Shown: piece after piece, positions 60,051-64,000 of the stretch | How positions within the stretch are numbered: position 1 is the stretch's first letter | Layout: the number at the start of each line of letters is the position of its first letter | Assembly: GCF_958979055.1 (NCBI RefSeq) | Contig: NC_084890.1 | Span: 20,482,649 to 20,546,648 of the forward strand | DNA length: 64,000 nt | Reading direction: 5' to 3' | From: Alnus glutinosa | Lineage: Eukaryota; Streptophyta; Magnoliopsida; Fagales; Betulaceae | The notes under the pieces: model-generated | The model's database searches: none | What the model saw: the letters and a program-made list of their open reading frames with translations, nothing else | What the model was told of the DNA's origin: nothing | Position numbers and translations under genes: made by a program

Positions 60051-62684
60051 TGTGACGACCAATTTTTTTTTTTACAAACATAAATGGATCATTACAGTGG
60101 CACGATTATTTGTTGCAAAGTCAACATATAGTACATATCCCATACTACGTACCTGATATTCAAAATCAACATTTATGCAGCAGAAAACATAAATCTGGAT
60201 AGCGAAAATATTACATATAAAAAAATCAACTGTTAATTACACAAAAGAGCCATTTAACATCTATCTGTTTAAGGCTTAAATCGATATCAAAACATTAATT
60301 ACATACTCGAACGAATGGCTAAACAAATGTATGTGTCACAAGCAACGTGAGCCATGTACAAAACTACAAAATAAGGCAAAATAAGGCATTGCGATATGCT
60401 TCAGTCGTAATAGCCCAAATACAAGGCAACTTGGTCATCCTTTACATCCGCAATGCCTGTAGGCAAAGGAACAAGATCTATACGGTCGTAGAGCTAGCCA
60501 TGTCCGTATAGGTGAAGGTATGAGTTCACCACCTCAGCAGTATAATAATACTCACTAAGTTTTCGCATAGAACCGATATTTCATTTTATCATTCGTTTAC
60601 AATAACCGCTAACATTTATATTTATGAAAATCCGTCCCTTGAAATCATATTGTAGCTGTTAAGGTAAACATTGATATTTTAGAAACATGTGAACATACTA
60701 CGTAGCTGTGAATGTATATACACATTCCAATCAACCACTTGGAAGTACATATGTACGAGCTCATCTACACATATTATCTTTTACATACATAATAGGTGTC
60801 TTAGCTATATATGCATACAAGCTTTCCAACCATTGGGAAATACTAACATACATGTCCGTCTAAGTAAAAAATGTATGGCATCAAACTTAGGTATACAGAG
60901 ATACAGGCATTTCCAAATTTTGGGAAACACAAGTATCTAAGCAAAATCAAGCTTAGTGCCATTAATACATTTTTACAGTCTAGCCGTAAACATATACATA
61001 TGTGTTGTTCCACTCAACCTCATAGGCATATAGATACGTCTAGCCATGAAAACAACTTAAAACATCACATAAAAATATCATGCATGCTCATGTACAAAAC
61101 ACAGTGCCAAAGGGAATGCAGGCCCAGACATCTTTCACAACATAGTGCCAAATGGAACGTAGGCCCAATGCTCTAACCCAACACAGTGCCAAAGGGAACG
61201 CTGGCCTAGTTGTCTCACACAACACAATGCTAAAGGAAACGCAGACCTAGTGGTCTAACCCAACACAGTGCCATAGAGAACACTGGCCCAGTGGTCTAAC
61301 ACAACACAATGCCAAAGGGAAAGTTGGCCCAGTTGTCTTTCACATGCTCATGCTATCATGCTCAAATCATATTATATTTACATTCATGTTCATACTTTCA
61401 ACACGTACTTCTTTTATAAATCATAAACATTTCATCGGGTCATTTTCTAAACACAAGTCACATAATTCAATTTTATTCTCATCATACTTTAAAACTCAAT
61501 CAAAACATAGCTCAATTCATACTTTCATACTTGTAATTTAAAACACATAAAGCTTCATCAAAACACACTTCAAAGCATACTTTCATGTTCATATCTCAAA
61601 TCACTTAAACATCATCATCATCATATCTCAACATACTTAAAAGTAATTGAAATCATCCAAACACATATAATCAACATATTGTTGGCTCGATATAAACACA
61701 ACGTATCATTAGCATTTCTATAAAATACGTAAAACGTAGTATCATTTTTCTCAGTGAGTAGAATACTCACCTTTGGCTGTGCGGATACTGGGCTCAACTT
61801 TGGTTTCCTAGCCAACAACTTGCAATGTATCACTCTTGAATTACTCAAGAGCTTAACCCATGGAAAACCCATAGAATTTTTAGGGTTCCATTCAACAAGC
61901 CAAACACAAATATTACTAAATTATAAGATAATCTTAGTGTTAGGCACTTAAAATCACAATTAAAATGATAACCCAAAAAGCTAGGGTTTTGGAAACTTAC
62001 CAAAAATCACCCAAACGCAACTTAGAGGTTGGGGATCATTTAGGAAGCTCAAAAACACACAAAACCTAAAGAATAATGAAAGATTAAACTCAATCTTTCA
62101 AGAATAAACCCAAAATTTCAAGAGACAAGGGTTTTCGAAATTACCTCAAATCGATCAGTCAAAACGTAGATCAGGCTTTGTAGATTACGTTTATGAAGTT
62201 AGATTTGAGTTTGGTGGCTTAGATCTTCAAAGATTTAGGGTTTTGGGTGAAAAACCCAAGAGAAATCGTGAGGGGGTGAGAGAGATCCGGAAAAATGAGC
62301 TAAAAAGACTAATTTTCGGTTTTATATCGTGTGATGTTCGAACACGGTAAGTGGATGTCTGGACACGTGGGTTTAAGAGTCGCAAAATTAGCATTCTGTA
62401 ACTTGCATCCTGTCCGTGTCCCATGCATCTCCGCACACACGCGTCCTGTCCGTGTCTTATGCTTGTCTGGACATCACTTCCAGGGAATGAATTTTCACTC
62501 TCTGGAACTTGCGTCCTGACTTCGTCCTATGCCCCTCCAAACACGACTTACTAAAACTTGTCTTTTATGTGTTTTCTAAGTGTTTCCAAGGTGTTTTCTT
62601 GCCATTTTACCAATTCTAATCATTTAGTACTTAATCGAATTTACATTCTAAATACTCAAATAATGTCTTGGACATTACATTTAT
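60046..62684 (-). mobile_element. Complete chromovirus-type solo LTR with target duplication, unit C
   Basis: Element 60051-62679 (2,629 bp) begins TGTGACGACC and ends GGACATTACA, flanked by TTTAT on both sides (60046-60050, 62680-62684). It has no protein domains. Its ends resemble those of the 4.3 kb element in A, including CAGTGGCACGA, AAAG-CCAACATAT and CAGTGAGTAGAATACTCACC, so both belong to one family. It carries a ~42 bp tandem array at about 61097-61340. Units A and B keep only its first ~175 bp. Confidence 0.8.
61097..61340. repeat. ~42 bp tandem repeat, about six copies, in solo LTR
   Basis: Units of the form CACAGTGCCAAAGGGAACGC followed by TGGCCCAGTTGTCT-like sequence, more diverged than the arrays in the unit A solo LTR. 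Confidence 0.8.
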
Positions 62685-62889
62685 ACCAAAATATCCTTAG
62701 GTGTTACACTATGTATTATGAAACAATGGTGATTTCAGAAGCTTACAAAACATTATGCATTATTTTGTTTTGGATAGAGTTAAAACATTGTTTGAGGATA
62801 TTTGTTGGCAATCTAATGATATTATTTTGTCTGAAATGCAATATTATTTTGTTTTGGATTAAGTTATTCTGTAATTGTTTTATCAAGTG
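62685..62889. other. Short spacer before copia LTR
   Basis: About 200 bp, AT-rich, with repeated ATTATTTTGTTTTGGAT words. No gene. AAGTG (62885-62889) is the candidate target site of the copia insertion; its partner lies outside what can be paired here. Confidence 0.5.
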
Positions 62890-63989
62890 TGTTATTATTT
62901 TATATTGGCAACATTCTGGTTGACAAAAACACTTTATGTAACGGTTGCTTTTTAACAGGATTATCGGTTCTATTCAGAGTCTTCAAGTAATAAGGACAGT
63001 GTCTCATTTCATGCCATGTGTATGGTCACAAGTTTCTAGAAGATGTCCATGAAGAGTCCTTGCATATTCCAAGCCAAATCAACCGGTTCCAGTGCAACCG
63101 TCCTGACGAGCCTTTGAAGGCTTCCGGACGCCCTACAGTGTCTAGCAGATTACGTTGAAGATGTCTGGACGACAGAGTAACACCGTCCGGACGCTAGGTT
63201 AATCATTATTCTACACTGAGTTGGATTTTAGAAGTCGACACTGTTAGGAAAGTCTCTGCAAGCCGTCCGGACGACGTGGCAACAAGTCCGGACACTGTCC
63301 AGCATTTCAGAATATTCCAGTGTTCCGTTCGAACACAGAAAGGATTTATAGCGAAAACCGTCCGGACGCTCGGCCAAGCTGTCCGGATGTGGACCTGATA
63401 AGGATAGAATTGCAATGTTTCTGAAAGGCAATGGCAGAAGACCGTCCAGACGTGGCTAACTTCTGTCTGGACGCTCGACAGCCAGAGTCCGAATATTAGC
63501 AGATTTAGGTTTTCTGTAAGCCTATAAATAGAGGGCCCTAGGCTTGTAAATTGTACAGAATTCAGTATTGAATTCTCTTAGCTTTAAGAGGGTGTTTAGG
63601 GAGAATTGAAGATCCGCTAACTCTCAAGCCGTTGCCGGTGTGTGCTCATTGTTCGTGTGAAGTCTATCTTAGGGGTTGGCCCTAAGGTAAAAGATTCCAT
63701 CAAAGACCTCTTCAAGTAAGAGACTTGGTTGGGAAGCGTTCACGATGGGCTTTGTGTTATAGTTAAAGGTATGACTACTGCAATGAGTTTTGTGAGTACG
63801 AGTGCTTTGTAACTTGCTTTGTTTTTGGATAGTGGATTTCCTGGGTTTGGCTGCCCCGGAGTAGTTTTTCTCTTCACTGAGTTTCCATTTCGTCAACAAA
63901 TATCTTGTCTTATTTAAATTCCGCATTTAAGATATTTTGTTGCACACAAACACACACTTGGTTGTTAGAAGTCATTATTTTATTTTTCA
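62890..63989 (+). repeat. Complete copia 5' LTR at start of next unit
   Basis: 1,100 bp, from TGTTATTATT to TTTTTCA, followed after two bases by the primer-binding site. It contains many GTCCGGACG-type motifs (63095-63480). The TATA box is TATAAATA at 63523-63530, giving an R/U5 of roughly 430 bp. This is the only complete copy of this LTR in the window and the reference for the partial ones. Confidence 0.85.
63523..63530 (+). promoter_or_regulatory. TATA box of copia LTR
   Basis: TATAAATA followed by GAGGGCCCTAGG, about 460 bp before the LTR end. Confidence 0.6.
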
Positions 63990-63991
63990 AT

Positions 63992-64000
63992 TGGTATCAG
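63992..64000 (+). other. Copia primer-binding site, cut by window end
   Basis: TGGTATCAG, the first nine bases of the site seen at 35163 and 51770. It implies that another copia-derived body, and perhaps a fourth unit, begins beyond the window. Confidence 0.8.

Larger units (their letters stand above)
51770..63991 (+). repeat. Tandem unit C (BBE gene deleted in part, no gypsy element)
   Basis: Runs from one copia primer-binding site to the next. It lacks ~3.3 kb across the BBE gene and its 3' flank, and lacks the gypsy element. It keeps a complete chromovirus-type LTR and a complete copia LTR at its right end. Confidence 0.9.

Overview
This window comes from a plant nuclear genome. The evidence is a BBE-like flavoprotein gene, plant-type Ty1/copia and Ty3/gypsy retrotransposons, an En/Spm (CACTA) DNA transposon, and a long tract of the plant telomere motif TTTAGGG. 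The AT-rich, repeat-dense sequence fits a eudicot; I cannot name the species. The only host gene I can support is an intronless, secreted berberine-bridge-enzyme-like oxidoreductase, present in three copies.

The window is mostly a direct tandem array of one ~16.6-16.9 kb unit: A (1-35162, starting inside the unit), B (35163-51769) and C (51770-63991). The last nine bases look like the start of a fourth unit. The unit order is: copia-type primer-binding site, a gag-only copia-derived body, a partial copia LTR, promoter and BBE-like gene, AT-rich flank, a chromovirus-type LTR beginning TGTGACGACC, and in A and B a dead gypsy (Tat-like) element cut off in RNase H. The BBE gene is intact and identical in A and B (541 aa). 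In C a ~3.3 kb deletion cuts it to its first ~214 codons. The gypsy element carries the same stops and frameshift in A and B, so it was already dead when it was copied.

Unit A is twice as long as B because of two later insertions whose empty sites survive in the other units. One is a 14,066 bp CACTA transposon (8527-22592). I could assemble both its genes on the minus strand with GT/AG introns and open frames: a four-exon TNP2-like transposase (~1114 aa) and a seven-exon Transposase_24-like protein (~715 aa). Its leader holds ~2.5 kb of telomere-like repeats, and both ends carry arrays of ~30 bp palindromes built on ACACGTGT. The other insertion is a 4.3 kb element (25432-29750) with TG/CA ends and a 5 bp target duplication, best read as a solo LTR.

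Inferred history: a unit with the BBE gene, a copia derivative and a chromovirus solo LTR; gypsy insertion and a deletion; tandem amplification; then a BBE deletion in C and CACTA and solo-LTR insertions in A. A 2.8 kb block around the BBE gene has no differences between A and B although both flanks differ by about 2%, which suggests gene conversion. The genes do not form a pathway: one enzyme family member is embedded in, and was probably amplified with, transposable elements.
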